Positions 63,224-64,000 of a stretch of DNA of 64,000 nt are shown here, in pieces. This DNA comes from Amycolatopsis lurida. GTDB lineage: Bacteria > Actinomycetota > Actinomycetes > Mycobacteriales > Pseudonocardiaceae. The notes beneath the pieces were generated by a model. The model did no database searches, had not been told where the DNA came from, and was given only the letters and a program-made list of their open reading frames with translations. The stretch's first letter is position 1. The number at the start of each line of letters is the position of its first letter. A program made the position numbers and the translations under genes. The stretch is from positions 6,293,501 through 6,357,500 of the forward strand of contig NZ_FNTA01000004.1 of the NCBI RefSeq assembly GCF_900105055.1, given 5' to 3'.

Positions 63224-64000
63224 GTGGGAGAGACCAGTATCACCCCAACAACATCTAGCCGGACGCGGCACGCGGGATGGAGCAGACTGCTCGTAGGCCG
63301 GACGGCCATCCTGCTGCTGGTGAACATCATGGTGGACACCGTGATCACGGCACCGATCATCGTACTGCCCAAGATGCTCGACCATTTCGGAACCGACGAA
63401 CCGGCGTGGCTCAACTCCAGCGCGATGCTGGCGGGCGCGATAGGGTCACCGTTGCTCGGCAGGATCGCCGACCGGCACGGCAAACGCCGGATCCTGGTGC
63501 TGACCCTGGTCATCGCGGCGGTGGGAGCCCTCGTGTGCCTGCTCGCGCCCACCCTGTGGGTGTTCGTCGCCGGGCGGATGATTCAGGGCGCGGCCGTGGC
63601 ATCGCTGTTCCTCACGGTCGGCATCGTCAAGGACATCTGCGAGCCGAGGCTCGGGATGGTCGTCACCGGTGTCGTGACGACCGGCAACGCGGTCTTCGGT
63701 ATCGGTACCACGTTCCTGTTCGACTACCTCGGCGACGCGTACGGCTACCAGCTGGTGTTCGTCGTGGCCGGCTGCCTGGCCGTCGTCACGGCGGTCCTGG
63801 TGCGCTTCCTGCTGCCGGAGTCCTCGCAGCTGACCCCGAGCCGGATCGATGTCCGAGGGGCGTTGCTGCTCGGCGGTGGCCTGGCCCTGACGGTCGCCTA
63901 CCTCAGTTTCGGGTCGGAGTACGGCTGGGGCAGCGCGCTGCCGCTCCTGCTGGCCGGTCTCGCGGCGCTCGGTGTCTGGTACGTGCTGTCGCGGCGGATT
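63224..64000 (+). CDS. MFS drug/metabolite exporter, 3' end outside window
   Basis: The GTG at 63224 is 6 nt after AGGAG; an in-frame ATG at 63188 is a weaker choice. The visible 259 residues contain about seven or eight hydrophobic helices. Between helices 2 and 3 is the MFS signature 'GRIADRHGKRRILVL'. 'FVAGRMIQGAAVASLFLTVG' lies in helix 4, and 'GNAVFGIGTTFLFDYLGD' in helix 5 resembles motif C of proton-driven antiporters. The pattern fits the 14-helix DHA2 drug-efflux type. It probably exports the product or substrate of the oxidative gene group. The frame is open at the right edge. Confidence 0.85.
   Translation, partial: MGETSITPTTSSRTRHAGWSRLLVGRTAILLLVNIMVDTVITAPIIVLPKMLDHFGTDEPAWLNSSAMLAGAIGSPLLGRIADRHGKRRILVLTLVIAAVGALVCLLAPTLWVFVAGRMIQGAAVASLFLTVGIVKDICEPRLGMVVTGVVTTGNAVFGIGTTFLFDYLGDAYGYQLVFVVAGCLAVVTAVLVRFLLPESSQLTPSRIDVRGALLLGGGLALTVAYLSFGSEYGWGSALPLLLAGLAALGVWYVLSRRI

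Overview
The window is high-GC actinobacterial DNA, most like a Pseudonocardiaceae genome (Amycolatopsis or a relative). This is inferred from gene families only: an ESX/type VII secretion locus with EccB, EccC, EccD and WXG100 proteins, AfsR-like SARP regulators, an SCO0930-type lipoprotein, two bacterial class I P450s with a 3Fe-4S-type ferredoxin, and many IS256-family elements. No rRNA or tRNA gene was recognised.

Layout. (1) 0-9.7 kb: a translationally coupled operon of a giant 'lonely-Cys'/caspase-like protein that runs off the left edge, a putative amidoligase and a frameshifted paralogue of the giant protein. A type VII-associated protein, a cold-shock-domain protein and a pair of LuxR/response-regulator-like genes follow. 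(2) 9.7-15.0 kb: a complete IS256-family element with an 8-bp target duplication. Its transposase gene is split precisely by a 2.15-kb group II intron. Next to it are a decayed second IS256 copy and a group II intron remnant. (3) 15.0-24.4 kb: remnants, a DUF6069-like membrane protein, an OmpR-type response regulator, a LuxR regulator, a secreted GH30 glycosidase and SGNH hydrolase pair, and a TetR repressor. (4) 24.4-47.3 kb: two paralogous AfsR-like regulators, both transcribed inwards, bracket an IS mosaic (27.2-31.2 kb) and the type VII locus. The locus has eccC divergent from eccD-eccB, followed by two WXG100 proteins and three further candidate substrates.

(5) 47.3-54.6 kb: a broken IS630 element, an SCO0930-like lipoprotein, an unknown 357-residue protein, and an IS5-family gene split by another IS256 copy. 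(6) 54.9-64 kb: an oxidative gene group with P450-A, an alpha/beta hydrolase, a cupin, a TetR paralogue, an FAD monooxygenase, P450-B, a ferredoxin, a ferredoxin reductase and an MFS exporter cut by the right edge. Almost every gene here carries at least one frameshift, several at G/C homopolymers. At least one defect is a nonsense substitution.

How the parts may work together (inference): EccC, EccB and EccD would export the WXG100 proteins and the VLGR-motif proteins, under the flanking AfsR-like regulators. The left-hand operon looks like a separate peptide-bond-making and peptide-cleaving effector system that shares a type VII-associated protein with that pathway. The right-hand group would oxidise a small molecule, with TetR-type control at visible palindromic operators.
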